From Agapanthus africanus (taxonomy: Eukaryota > Streptophyta > Magnoliopsida > Asparagales > Amaryllidaceae), in NCBI GenBank assembly GCA_030015575.1, contig JASDDO010000001.1:142929988-142993987 (forward strand): a DNA stretch of 64,000 bases, written 5' to 3'. The translations under genes were made by a program, and so were the position numbers. The notes beneath the pieces were generated by a model that saw nothing but the letters and a program-made list of their open reading frames with translations, searched no databases and was not told the origin of the DNA. Below are positions 23,422-34,685 of this stretch, one piece after another. The number at the start of each line of letters is the position of its first letter. The stretch's first letter is position 1.

Positions 23422-24100
23422 TGCAAAGAAGTTCCGGGGTAGTTGTACCGCCGTGGACCCTCCGACGATCAAGTTAGTCGGGATATTTTGGCAGAGTAAC
23501 AGTCTATTGGGATCAAATCGCCTTACCTGAGTCATCTGAAGAGGGGTTTATATAGTGGCAGCCATGAGCTGGCGGGCGTGAGATTCACGCCGGCCGTTAC
23601 GCCCCTGAGCGTTACGCCAGCGTGAAAGGCGGGATCCCCCATTAATGACGAGATACGCTCGTTAACGGGGGGAACGCAATGGCGTGGAACGCGGGATCGT
23701 GGGCGGCAGATATCTCACGACTGGCGAGATTCGCGGAGCCGTGACGGAGACGCCTGTGATCTGCGCAGTGGGTCGGTCAGTGATACCGAGGAAGCTAAGC
23801 TCGGCGGGAGGCTCGAGAACAAGCGGGAGGCCGAGGGAGCTTGGTTCTGCAAGAGCTCGGAGGCGAGCTAAGAGGGCTGAGGGAGCTCAGTGTGCGGGAA
23901 GGCTCGGAAGCGAGCCAATGGTTGTTTGGAAGACGAGCATAGGAGTGGTCCGGGAGGCCATCGAAGGTCGAGAACATCCTCGGGAGGAAGGCCCGGGGTA
24001 TGCTTCCAATGTACCCTTCTTGCTCTTCTCTCGTAAGCTCTGGGACACGTCATCTGCCACGTGTCATGATCTGGGGAGTTCTCAGTACCGAGCATCATCA
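23422..24100 (-). mobile_element. 3' LTR of element A (Tat-like Ty3/Gypsy, minus strand)
   Basis: On the minus strand the LTR starts TGATGATGC at 24100 and ends TTTGCA at 23422, giving TG...CA ends and 679 bases. A polypurine tract sits immediately upstream, which marks this as the 3' LTR. A TATATAAA box lies at about 23545-23555, followed by CAGGTAAGG, a splice-donor-like site. The end region GTCGGAGGGTCCACGG resembles LTR ends of Tat/Retand-type plant elements. Its 5' partner must lie right of the window, so the target duplication (left side CTATC, 23417-23421) cannot be checked. The upper part carries two ACGT-core boxes (24045-24052 and 24056-24065). Confidence 0.72.
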
Positions 24101-24115
24101 TTAGCCCCCCCTTTC
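24101..24115 (-). other. Polypurine tract of element A
   Basis: The minus strand reads CTGAAAGGGGGGGCTAA directly before TGATGATGC, the LTR start. This is the primer site for plus-strand DNA synthesis, and it fixes the element's orientation. Confidence 0.75.
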
Positions 24116-24476
24116 AGACCGACCTATTCATGGGTCGGGTCGAGAATGGTCTGATCGATCGCCTGGGCCAAGTTCTTATTTGAAGATATCGTCGGCGCGG
24201 ATTCCCGGGCAATTAGTTGTATTTTTTCCGATGACGTCAGCGGATCAGGGGAGAAATCTTGCATTAAAGAGGAAGCGCCGATACGGGCGTACGTTTGCCG
24301 AAACGCCAGGCCATGTGTCCGGCGCTGGTTGGCTTATGTGACGTGCCGCCGGTGTCCTTCGCGCTTGACAGGACGCGCCTAATGCGTGTGCGGCGGGTGG
24401 AACGTTGACGGGCGTTGAACGCGAAGTGTTGTTTTGGCGGGAGACGATCGGCGCCGTAGGATGTGTTCGCCGATCG

Positions 24477-24486
24477 CTATAAATAG
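24477..24486 (+). promoter_or_regulatory. TATA box of the antisense ORF in element A
   Basis: CTATAAATAG lies 138 bases upstream of the ATG at 24624 and points away from the host gene. A start near 24510 would give a pyrimidine-rich leader of about 110 bases. Confidence 0.65.
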
Positions 24487-25823
24487 AGGTGGGATCCCCC
24501 CCCCCAGGGTCCACACTTCGCCATAATTTCCTCAGCCCTTCGTGTGTTAGCTTGGTGCCCTTCCCCTTAGGTCGGATTTCTTGCGTTCTTTCCCCGGCAG
24601 ACTCCTTCCTCTGCTCAGGTTAGATGTCTTTCTCTGGGGAGTCCGTAGAAATAGTTCGGGTAGAGTCTAGAGAGTCTTCTACAGCTTCCTCTTCTGCTTC
24701 TTCCTCGTCCTCGCTCGAGTCAGAATCCCCCCGGGGAGTTAGGGTTAATCATGCTCCCCGGGGCCGTGCGACGAGGATGGTCCCCAAAGCGAGTGTCAAA
24801 AGTGTTCGTGATGCGCCTTCCCTCCTGAGGCATGCGGACAAGCTCGCGACAATCCGGGCTCGCTTCCACATTCCCCCCGGCTACTCGCTTCGTTTGGCCG
24901 GGGAGGGAGAGAGGGCAGACCAGATATGGGGCAAGGAGATTGCATTGTACTTGGAGACCTTTTAGGCCAGCATGAGTCTGCCCTTCTCCCCCGAGGTGAG
25001 TGCTACGTTACGTTGCTTTCAATTAGCCCTGGCCCAGTTAGTGCCGAACTCGTGGAGAATTCTCCTCGGGTTCCTGGTCCGGTTGAGACTGCAGGAGATC
25101 CCTTTCAGCCTGAACGTTCTCGTTTCCTCTCTCTGCTACAAAAATCACCCCGGCACTCGTAGGGACGAGCCTAGCTGGGTATATATTTCTTTTAGAAAAC
25201 ACAGAGGAGGGACGGCCGGGTCGGGGGTCATAGCAGTGCCTTCTTCCATTCATGAATGGAATGAGAAGTTCTTGTTCGTCGGGTCACCCGAGGGTGAGGA
25301 TTGGCTTGTGCCCGTCCAGTGGCATAGGGCCACATGCCCTCGGGTGAGGCGGTCGAACGATCCCGATGCGGTGTCGGTGTCGAAGTGGGATCCCGTCCAA
25401 CGGGCCGATGTGTTGCTGTCCGAGCAGGCCCTCGGTTGGGCCGGGCTCAGCCCCTCTCAGTTTGCGGGTAAGTTGGGAGTTTAGGCGACCCGTTTAGACT
25501 TGTGTGTTCTTCTATTTTTTCCAGCATTGCTAACTCCTTTGTATTTTCGCTTCTTTTTGCAGAGCCGATGGACCGATCCAAATTCCGGGCTATGCTGTCC
25601 GAGAAGAAAGGGAGAAAGGCCGGAGGCGCCAGCCCGTCACGCTCTGCCGCGAGCCCGGTTCCGCTGGCGGCCGGTCCGGTCAGGCGCTCCAGCATGCCCC
25701 GGGCCTCGGAGCTCTCCCGCACGCACAGCTGCAAGCACGCTCGGGAGCCGGAACCCTGGGTTTTGGAGGTGGGAGACGAGGCCGATGCTCCCGCGCCCCT
25801 CCTCAAGAGGCACCATAGGACGG

Positions 25824-26967
25824 TGTTAGTGTATATGCCCTAGGAGCCATTATTGTATCATACTAGTTTGTATATTACTTAATGGAAGCTTGGGATATTC
25901 ATAGTTGTATTAACAATCTTACTCAATATAGTAGTATGCTACTTGGTTTATATCTATCTTAATATGTGTATATGTTTTTTTAGCATATCGCGAATACATA
26001 TTGATAGAGCCCATAAGATCTTGCTTGACTGCCAGCGTTGTAATGGCGGTCACACTAGTGAGAGCTGGGTAGTCTACAAACACATCCTTTTTCAGGTCCC
26101 TAGTCGTAGGATTATCGAGACGGGGCATCGATACTCCGGAGTAGACTAGTGTGTACGCTTCCCATCCCAGTTGGGGAAATGGTATGTCCCACAGCCATTA
26201 GTACGTTGTACTGGAGATAGTATGCAGGTGCTCGTTGGGTTACGGGTACACCAGACAGGACTCGTAGGGAACTGTTGGTTGATATTATACCCGTCGTCAG
26301 TTAACAGTTCCTAAGTGACATGAGTACAGCATAGTCCGTAGACCTGACACTGCTGCTTCGTCTCGAGTGTGTTCCCACTGTTCTTAGATTGCTACCCTAC
26401 CACGGCTCAAAGGAGTCGTGCAAATAAGCAGCAGTTGGGTGCAGTCCCGAAGCACTTGGAGGCAGTGGCAGTTAGAAAGGATTCGTCTCTCCCGGTATTG
26501 AGAGTTGATATCGCACTGTGTTTGGAGAGCCATTACGCAAAGTCCCTGGTCAGGGCAAACGAGATTTACTGGTAGGATTTCCAGTAGCTTCTCAAGGTGT
26601 AATGGGCTTCACTCCGACACGACCTATACCGCCTTTTAGGGGACTGACGCTTGCCGCCCCCTAGGCTCGATATGCGATAGTCTTAGACGAACAGACCGGA
26701 CTGTACGGAGATTGTCACATCAGGCTCAGTAGGAGTTCGGATGGGTTTCCTCATCAGCTTTCTTATCGACATCTACCTGGGGACCGTTACGTACAGCTAG
26801 TACCGCTTGCGGCTTATGGTTAAACCCATTGTCAGCGTAGTGTCGAGTCTTTAGAGTCCCACACAGAGAGTTTCCCTGCTTCAGGAGAAACGATATAGAG
26901 GTTGTATGGTTTTACGACAGGGTTCGGACATATACGTGTACTTGTGCACGTATGATATTCGGACAGT
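25824..26967 (+). repeat. 5' LTR of element B, first part
   Basis: Matches the first 1.14 kb of the LTR at 44650-46621 with scattered substitutions and stops exactly at the insertion point of element C (after CGGACAGT). Confidence 0.93.
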
Positions 26968-29900
26968 TGATGTAAATCCCCGTTTCCATTTCAATAAAAG
27001 TCCTCTTTTTCTGGAATCCAGTGGTTTCCCTTCGTTTCTTCCATATTTTTTTGAATTGGTTGTTAAGCCCAATATTATAATTTTTCCCAAAACCTAAAAG
27101 TTAAAACCCAAGAGTTAAAACCAAAGCCGATTAAACTAAAACCTAAGCTAAAACCCAAAACAAAATATATACTAACACACATATTTTCCCCGCAGCCCAA
27201 AATCTTTTTCCTTATCGATTAAAATATACCTCGGCCCATCCCAATCTCAACCCAACATTCCTTCAGCCCACAGATTTTTTAGGAATTAACTTTTGTTTTA
27301 TTCACGAGCCCGGCCCGTTTCTTCCCCGAGCCCGCTTCTCTTCTTTTACCCGACCCGGCCCCACTATTCATCTTCCCCACTCCCAACGGCTTCTTTTCCC
27401 GCTCGTTTCCATTCCTTCTCGCGACCCCCACGTCCCGAGCTCCCCACGTTGCCCTCGCCGCTGCCCACGTCCCCGCGACCCTCGACCACGACTCCACACC
27501 TCCCTCTCACCTCCCAAACTCCTCAAAACTCTAACCCCTCAAGCTTTTTCCCCCGCGAACCCACTGTGAAACCACTGCAACTTCAACACTGTGCCGCCGA
27601 CGACGATCCCCTCGTCCCCCGTTCTCTTCCCTCGCTCTCCTCTCTTCAGAGCTCATCCCTCACCAAGATTCCCTCACCTTTCCAGCCTCAACCGAGCACT
27701 CCCCTCAACTGCACACCCCAAATCCCGAGCTCGGCCACCTTGCGACCGACGCCGACGAGCCTCCCCCACTTCGCCTGAAACACTCTGAGACTCCCTAACC
27801 TCCTCAGCATCATCACCATCACCACAATCCAAGCCCCCACTGCACTCTCTTTCTCTCTCTCTCTCTCTCTCGAAAAGAAACCCACTCCGTGCACTGTGCA
27901 CATCGTCGGAGCCCCCGTCGCCGACCGTGGTCGATCCCAAAACCTCCCAAGAGTTCTACAGAGCACCCCTCCATCTCCGGTGATCGCGATATACCCCCGG
28001 ACAACTCCGACGCAAAACCCGTTTTTGATCGAAGCTCGCGCGAACTCGTTCCGCGGCGTACAACGCGCGTTCGTGACGACGTTGCTGCCTCGCGACCCCA
28101 AGACGTTACCAGGCAAGTGTTTACTTGCTTCATGCTAAATTATTAGTGATATGAACCTAAAATAACTAGTTTACGGATTTGTCGAATACTAATGTATAAT
28201 ACGATCAAGGTGTTCGATGCTATTCTTCCATGAAAATGATTGTTTATTTTGACGGAACCTGATGTCTTATGTTGGCCCATATTGTGATAAATATAGTGTA
28301 TGAATCTCGCTGGAGGATATGATTGTTTGTAACAAAAATTGATACCCCCAAATATGTCGTTAAAACTAGAATTTTCTCGTGCCTGAAAACGGATAAAATC
28401 ACCATAAATCATATGCATAATGGATTGATGTGTTCTAGGGCTAAAATCGAAGCCGACTTGACGAACTTTAACCCTGTGGAAAATCCTAATGATTGCTGTT
28501 CTGTAATCATGATGATAACTGGGTCGGAACACGACTCTGGACTGCAGTCCAGAGCGTTTCTGATTATTGTTTTCTGTTCAAAGGACCTGCGTCACTGTGT
28601 TTCCTGAAATCATACTTCACGGACTTTACATTAGATTAGAGATAATTCTATTAGCTAAGCAAAACAAGTGGTTTCACTCCGATCCATCGCCGTTTGTTAT
28701 TTTAAACTATTTTAAAAAGGGCAGAACGTATAACTGTTCAGAACAGATTCTGAAAGGACATATTGAAGTTAAACTGTGCATAACTTTCAATGTACAGATG
28801 CGATTGAAGATCCGTCTGTTGCGTTGAATACTCTATTGGAAACCCCAGATTTCATGTAACTGTAACATCGCTAAATTCTGAGTCCAAGTGGGTGCAATTC
28901 ATGCCGCGAAATGGACGTTCAGTTCTGAAACTGAATTTCCAGCCGCGCGCACTTAAAATGAAACTGCTATATCTCGAGAACCGGAATCCCGATTGAACTG
29001 AAACAAATTCTGATGAATTACTGACTGAGTGCTCTATATATCTTACTTACATCGCTTCGCTGAATTCTTAACATAATAATTTGTGCAATTCATTTCAGTT
29101 CATGACATGCATGTTGATTCATGATATACAGAACTCATTGGTAGCATATATACATATATCATACCCTTGCCATATGCTCAGTGTTAGTACGTGTGGACAT
29201 TGCATTATCGTACGTGATAGATGTTGGTTTAGTTGTGACAAGTACATCAATGGAAAGTGAATATTCGTGACAGTGATTGATACAGTGAACAGTGATAAAA
29301 ATCGTGCCATTGATATACTTGTACATAACTAGATCAAGATCATAACTAGTGAGAACCTGGGGAAAAAGGGGTGAAATCAAAGTGGAAAGAGTATCGTATT
29401 TAGCGGGACCGTGTTTATAGGATGATCATTCGAACAGAGATATTGATACATGTAGGATAGGATCTAGCGATCCGGCTGACAGGGTTATGTCCCGAGCATG
29501 TGGGCCGTTGTCTCGGGTATGTACGAGACTCCTGTTAAACATGATCCTCCTTCCACTATGTGATTTCAAACTCGACCTAGAGACCGATAGGGACACATAA
29601 CATATTCTGCATCATATAGGGACATAGTGATTACTTGCATTGTTCTTACACCAGTATTACTCATATACCTGTCACATCCCATTATAATAATATTGTTACT
29701 GTGTCGCTCTGACGACCTGAGTATGCATGCTCAGATCCCGCGGGAGGACCAGCACAGGAGACGGACCCACCCTTCGAGTTCACGGAGATTTAGACTGGTG
29801 AACCTTCCATTTTCCCGCTTTCCATAAAAGTGATTGTAAGTTTGACTTTGGTTAGTATTTGTTCTTGTTATCTGTAAATTGTGAACAATGGAATATTAAT

Positions 29901-30066
29901 GTAATAAATTAGTGATGTGATTCCTTTACCACTGCGCTTTATTTACTGATTACCATGCAAAGCTAGAAGCTGAAGTGTGACTACGGCAGGATGATTCCTT
30001 GACCGTAGGAGCATGGCTGGCCTAGTCATCCCTCGTTTTCCATATTTTGGGAAGCGGGGCGTGACA
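26968..30066 (+). repeat. 5' LTR of element C
   Basis: 3099 bases. It contains a pyrimidine-rich stretch (27290-27870), a hairpin/splice-donor-like site at 28113-28128, a 20-bp perfect palindrome at 28535-28554, and near its end TCTGACGACCTGAGTATGCA, which is shared with element F. The many Pro/Ser/Arg-rich frames in the pyrimidine-rich part are composition effects. Confidence 0.95.
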
Positions 30067-30075
30067 TGGTTTAGT

Positions 30076-30086
30076 TGGTATCAGAG
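30076..30086 (+). other. Primer-binding site of element C
   Basis: TGGTATCAGAG, nine bases after the LTR, is complementary to the 3' end of plant initiator Met-tRNA (TGGTATCAGAGC is the usual plant form). Confidence 0.85.
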
Positions 30087-30201
30087 ACTGTGTTTAGTAT
30101 CAAGGGATAACATTAACTATGTTGTATTACATTATTCTTGTTTCACTACTCTTGATTTCCATCCTTGAATCTGATCCTATCCTATTGAATCTTCCAGTGA
30201 T

Positions 30202-33200
30202 ATGACGTCCCCGAACGACCCCTCCTCGGACTCCAGCTCTCAGGACCGCACGGAAAGGATGCTCAGCGCACTGACTACTCTCGCGGAAGCTCAGAAGAGG
30301 AAGACCGACTTGCTCACTGAGGGACTCAGGGCGATTACCGCCACAGGAGGACCCTCCGCATTTATTACCGCCCCCGAGGGCGTTGTTCCACCAGCTTATC
30401 ATGCTAGGGCTGGTACAGTAGCAGACTTCCGACGGTTACACCCAGCTGCGTTCACAGGGCTAGCTGAACCCCTTGAGGCTGAGCAATGGTTGGTGAATAT
30501 GGAGAATCTATTGACTGCTGCCAGGGTTCCAGAGGAAGACAGGGTGAACGTGATAAAGATACAATTAGAAGACGAGGCCCGCACATGGTGGTCGGTGGAA
30601 GAGAGCAGACTCGACAGGCCGATCGAATGGAGCAAGTTTAAGGAGTGCTTCCTAGATCATTACTTTCCTTCCACAGCCAAGGCAGAAATGGAGGAGAGGT
30701 TTATTCTTTTGAAGCAGAATGGACGCCCAGTGGATGTTTATGCGGCAGAGTTCAACCGCTTGAGCCGCTTCGCTCCGTACATGGTCGCCTCAGAGGTCAC
30801 CAGGGCCAGGCGTTTCCTTCAGGGGTTAGATTTTGAGTTGCAGCAGTTGATTGCATCGTTGGATTTTCAGACTTTCGCACAGGTGCTCAACGCAGCGAGA
30901 GTTCAGGAGCAACTGATTAACAAGTTCAGGAGACCCCCAGTCGTTCCAGCACGTACCCACACGCCATCTCGAGGAGCCATACCGGTTCACAGGCCAGGGA
31001 CGATGCAAATGAAGCGCCCGTTCGTACCACAGCAGCGCCCCCAGAGACAGGGCGTGACTTGCGGCTATTGCGGTAGAGGAGGACATACCCAGAAGGACTG
31101 TCGCCGTGCCAAGGGACAGTGTTTGATTTGCGGTTCTAGTCAGCACAAGATTGGCAGTTGCCCTGAGCGAGCAGAGGCACAGGCAGGTTCTGGACCGTCA
31201 CAGCAGAGGCCGCAGGAGCAGAGACAACCATTTACAGGTCGCGGTCAGGGACGGGCTTTCACCTTGACCGCCGAGCAGGCGGAAGCGTCAGGAGATGTGG
31301 TTACAGGTACTCTACTCGTACATTCTTTGCCAGCTAGAGTACTTTTTGATTCAGGAGCATCGCATTGTTTCTTGTCTGAGCATTTCACTGATACACACTC
31401 AATACCTCATGAACCACTAACAAAGGGATGGGAAATTCATACGGGTAATGGCATCATAATATCTAGTCGAGAATGTAGATTATGCCCGGTTGTAGTGTGT
31501 GGCAGGGAATTCTATGCGAATTTCCTCCTAATTGGGACAGGCAGTTACGACGCAATTCTTGGGATGGATTGGATGAGCACTTTTCATGCTGTTATCGATT
31601 GTCGTGCAAGGAATGTGATCTTCCGCATTCCCAATCACCCGGAGTTTGTTTTCGAGGGCGGAAGCGAATCTTTGGAGCCAGCTAAATACAGAGCAAAGCC
31701 TAAGGAGTTGACAGCTATGGAGATTGATAGGAGCCCAGCCCCAGAAATTGTTCGGGACTTTCTGGACGTTTTTCCCGAGGATTTACCAGGTCTACCACCT
31801 CCTCGAATTTTGGAGTTCTCAATCGACTTGATTCCAGGTACAGCCCCAGTATCCAGAGCCCCTTACAGAATGGCACCAGTTGAATTGGCGGAATTGAAGA
31901 AGCAGGTTGAAGAACTATTGGAGAAAGGATTCATTCGGCCAAGCGCTTCACCGTGGGGTGCACCAGTTCTATTGGTAAAGAAGAAGGATGGATCGTTGCG
32001 AATGTGTATAGATTACCGGAAGCTGAACAAGGTCACAATAAAGAACAAGTACCCAATACCGCGCATTGACGACCTATTTGATCAACTAAGTGGAGCCAAA
32101 GTTTTCTCGAAGTTGGACCTCCGTTCTGGGTATCATCAAATCAGGGTAGCAGCCGAGGATGTGTGCAAGACGGCTTTCAGGACCCGATACGGACATTACG
32201 AGTTCCTTGTGATGCCGTTCGGCGTTACCAACGCCCCAGCAATATTCATGGACTTGATGAACAGGGTGTTCGCAAAATACTTGGACACGTTTGTCGTTGT
32301 GTTTATCGACGACATACTTGTCTACTCGAAGACTCAGGAGGAGCACGCTGAACATTTGCGCACAGTCCTACAAATTCTTCGGGAGGAGAAGCTGTATGCG
32401 AAGCTAAGCAAGTGTGAGTTCTGGCTCGACAAGGTGCAGTTTTTGGGACATATTGTTTCGGGCGAAGGCATCTCGGTGGACCCGGCAAAGATAGAATCTG
32501 TCAGAGATTGGCCGACGCCGAAGTCAGTGGCTGAGATCAGGAGTTTTCTGGGATTAGCAGGTTATTATCGGAGATTCGTCCAAGATTTCTCAAGAATCGC
32601 GGAACCATTGACGAGGTTGACACGGAAGGACGTGCCGTTTACATGGACAGAGGAGTGCACTCAGGCATTCGACACACTAAAGCAGAAATTAACCACGGCG
32701 CCTATCCTTACTGTACCAGATGATTCAGGTGGTTTGGTGATACACAGTGATGCCTCAGGGAAGGGTTTAGGCTGTGTTTTGATGCAGCACGGACGTGTGG
32801 TTGCTTACGCCTCTCGACAACTGAGAAACCACGAGAAGAACTACCCCACACATGACTTGGAGTTAGCCGCGGTAGTCTTTGCATTGAAGATTTGGAGGCA
32901 CTATCTATTGGGTGAGAAAGTGGAGGTGTACACAGATCACAAAAGTCTGAAGTATGTTTTCACCCAGAAGGAATTAAATATGAGGCAGCGCAGATGGCTA
33001 GAGCTGATGGCAGATTATGACTTGGACCTACAGTATCATCCGGGGAAGGTGAATGTTGTACCAGATGCGCTCAGTCGCAAGCCAGCGGTCATAATGTTGA
33101 CCGATCAGAGGAGTATTATTGAGGATTTCCAGAGACTTGCACTTGAGGTCGTTACGCCGAACGCACTCAGTCAACTTTGGCAACTGCAGGTGCAATCTTC

Positions 33201-34626
33201 TCTAGTGGACCGCATCAAGACTGCGCAAGCGGACGATCCCCGATTGCAAAAGTTCAGAGAGGAAGTGAAAGCTGGATTGAGAACAGAATTGACTATACAT
33301 GAAGATGGCTCACTGAGATTCGGTAGCAGGCTCTGCGTACCTAAGGGAGGAGTTCGAGAAGAAGTTTTGGCTGAAGCACACAGTTCATCTTATTCAGTGC
33401 ATCCGGGAAGTACAAAAATGTATCAGGACCTAAAGCAGCACTTTTGGTGGAACGGAATGAAGCGGGAAATTGCGAGGTTCGTATCCAGGTGCTTGGTATG
33501 CCAACAGGTGAAGGCAGAGCATCAGAGGACAGCAGGACTGTTACAACCCCTGCCGATACCGGAATGGAAGTGGGAACACATTACTATGGATTTCGTGACG
33601 GCCTTACCACGGAGCCCTAGGGGCAATAACGCCATTTGGGTTATCGTCGATCGCCTCACAAAAGCTGCACACTTTCTACCTTTCCGAGTAGGGCAGTCGA
33701 CAGAATCTTTGGCAGAAAGATATATGCAGGAGATCGTACGACTTCACGGTGTTCCAGTCAGCATTGTGTCAGACCGGGACACGAGATTCTTGTCGCACTT
33801 TTGGAAGAGCTTACAGGAGAGCTTGGGTACTCGCCTAAATTTCAGCACAGCTTATCACCCACAGACGGATGGACAATCCGAGCGTACGATTCAGACGCTC
33901 GAGGACATGTTGAGAGCCTGCATGTTGGACTTTCAGGGTTCCTGGGAGGACCATCTGCATCTAGTCGAGTTCTCTTATAACAATAGTTATCAAGCTAGTA
34001 TTCAGATGGCCCCTTTTGAAGCATTATACGGGCGGAAATGTCGATCACCAGTATGTTGGGATGATGTGGGAGAGCGAAGACTACTGGGCCCCGAACTCAT
34101 TGTTCAGACAGTTGACAAAGTCCAAATGATCAGACAGCGTATCAAGGCGGCTCAGGATCGACAGAAGAGTTGGGCAGATACCAGCAGAAGGGCCCTTGAG
34201 TTCGAAATCGGAGATCATGTGTTCTTGAAGATTTCCCCTACTCGTGGAGTTATCAGGTTCGGAGGTCGGGGAAAGCTTAGTCCCCGCTTTATCGGACCTT
34301 TTGAGGTGCTAGAGCGAGTAGGAGAGGTGGCTTATCGACTTGCCTTGCCTCCATCGCTAGCTGGTGTGCACAATACCTTCCATGTGTCACAGTTGCGGCG
34401 TTACGTTCGAGATGAGAACCATGTTCTGGACCATTCAGAGTTAGTTTTGGGGACTGATCTGTCATACGAGGAGCAGCCTACTACCATTCTCGATCGCAGA
34501 GAGAAAGTGCTGAAGAATAAGGTCATTCCGTTAGTCCGAGTATCTTGGGGCGGTCGTTCCCCAGGAGAATCCACCTGGGAGCGGGAGGAAGAGATCCGTG
34601 ATCGTTATCCACATCTTTTTGTTTAG
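30202..34626 (+). CDS. Gag-Pol polyprotein of element C, intact
   Basis: A single open frame of 1474 codons. Gag occupies about residues 80-240. Two CCHC knuckles ([14 protein letters not shown] at about 287 and [14 protein letters not shown] at about 307) bind nucleic acid. The aspartic protease has DSGA at about 383. Reverse transcriptase shows [16 protein letters not shown] and the catalytic FIDDIL at about 702. RNase H has DASGKGLG at about 850. Integrase has the zinc-binding H-H-C-C stretch near 1060-1100 and the D,D,E residues in WVIVDRL, SDRDTRF and QSERT (about 1149-1227). A chromodomain (about 1415-1474, [15 protein letters not shown]) should steer integration. All catalytic residues that I can check are present and there is no stop or frameshift. 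Start: the first ATG after an acceptor-like CTTCCAG. Confidence 0.96.
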   Translation: MTSPNDPSSDSSSQDRTERMLSALTTLAEAQKRKTDLLTEGLRAITATGGPSAFITAPEGVVPPAYHARAGTVADFRRLHPAAFTGLAEPLEAEQWLVNMENLLTAARVPEEDRVNVIKIQLEDEARTWWSVEESRLDRPIEWSKFKECFLDHYFPSTAKAEMEERFILLKQNGRPVDVYAAEFNRLSRFAPYMVASEVTRARRFLQGLDFELQQLIASLDFQTFAQVLNAARVQEQLINKFRRPPVVPARTHTPSRGAIPVHRPGTMQMKRPFVPQQRPQRQGVTCGYCGRGGHTQKDCRRAKGQCLICGSSQHKIGSCPERAEAQAGSGPSQQRPQEQRQPFTGRGQGRAFTLTAEQAEASGDVVTGTLLVHSLPARVLFDSGASHCFLSEHFTDTHSIPHEPLTKGWEIHTGNGIIISSRECRLCPVVVCGREFYANFLLIGTGSYDAILGMDWMSTFHAVIDCRARNVIFRIPNHPEFVFEGGSESLEPAKYRAKPKELTAMEIDRSPAPEIVRDFLDVFPEDLPGLPPPRILEFSIDLIPGTAPVSRAPYRMAPVELAELKKQVEELLEKGFIRPSASPWGAPVLLVKKKDGSLRMCIDYRKLNKVTIKNKYPIPRIDDLFDQLSGAKVFSKLDLRSGYHQIRVAAEDVCKTAFRTRYGHYEFLVMPFGVTNAPAIFMDLMNRVFAKYLDTFVVVFIDDILVYSKTQEEHAEHLRTVLQILREEKLYAKLSKCEFWLDKVQFLGHIVSGEGISVDPAKIESVRDWPTPKSVAEIRSFLGLAGYYRRFVQDFSRIAEPLTRLTRKDVPFTWTEECTQAFDTLKQKLTTAPILTVPDDSGGLVIHSDASGKGLGCVLMQHGRVVAYASRQLRNHEKNYPTHDLELAAVVFALKIWRHYLLGEKVEVYTDHKSLKYVFTQKELNMRQRRWLELMADYDLDLQYHPGKVNVVPDALSRKPAVIMLTDQRSIIEDFQRLALEVVTPNALSQLWQLQVQSSLVDRIKTAQADDPRLQKFREEVKAGLRTELTIHEDGSLRFGSRLCVPKGGVREEVLAEAHSSSYSVHPGSTKMYQDLKQHFWWNGMKREIARFVSRCLVCQQVKAEHQRTAGLLQPLPIPEWKWEHITMDFVTALPRSPRGNNAIWVIVDRLTKAAHFLPFRVGQSTESLAERYMQEIVRLHGVPVSIVSDRDTRFLSHFWKSLQESLGTRLNFSTAYHPQTDGQSERTIQTLEDMLRACMLDFQGSWEDHLHLVEFSYNNSYQASIQMAPFEALYGRKCRSPVCWDDVGERRLLGPELIVQTVDKVQMIRQRIKAAQDRQKSWADTSRRALEFEIGDHVFLKISPTRGVIRFGGRGKLSPRFIGPFEVLERVGEVAYRLALPPSLAGVHNTFHVSQLRRYVRDENHVLDHSELVLGTDLSYEEQPTTILDRREKVLKNKVIPLVRVSWGGRSPGESTWEREEEIRDRYPHLFV

Positions 34627-34675
34627 TACCATGTATTCTTGCATTCTTGTCAATTTCGAGGACGAAATTTTTGTT

Positions 34676-34683
34676 AAAGGGGG
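34676..34683 (+). other. Polypurine tract of element C
   Basis: AAAGGGGG two bases before the 3' LTR, following GAGGACGAAAT, a stretch that element E also carries at the same place (about 55341-55351). Confidence 0.85.
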
Positions 34684-34685
34684 TA

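Noticed and set aside
27293-28138. Several frames of 80-160 codons on both strands in LTR C, repeated at 35011-35880
   Set aside because: Low-complexity, GC-rich LTR sequence. The duplicates reflect the LTR pair, not genes.
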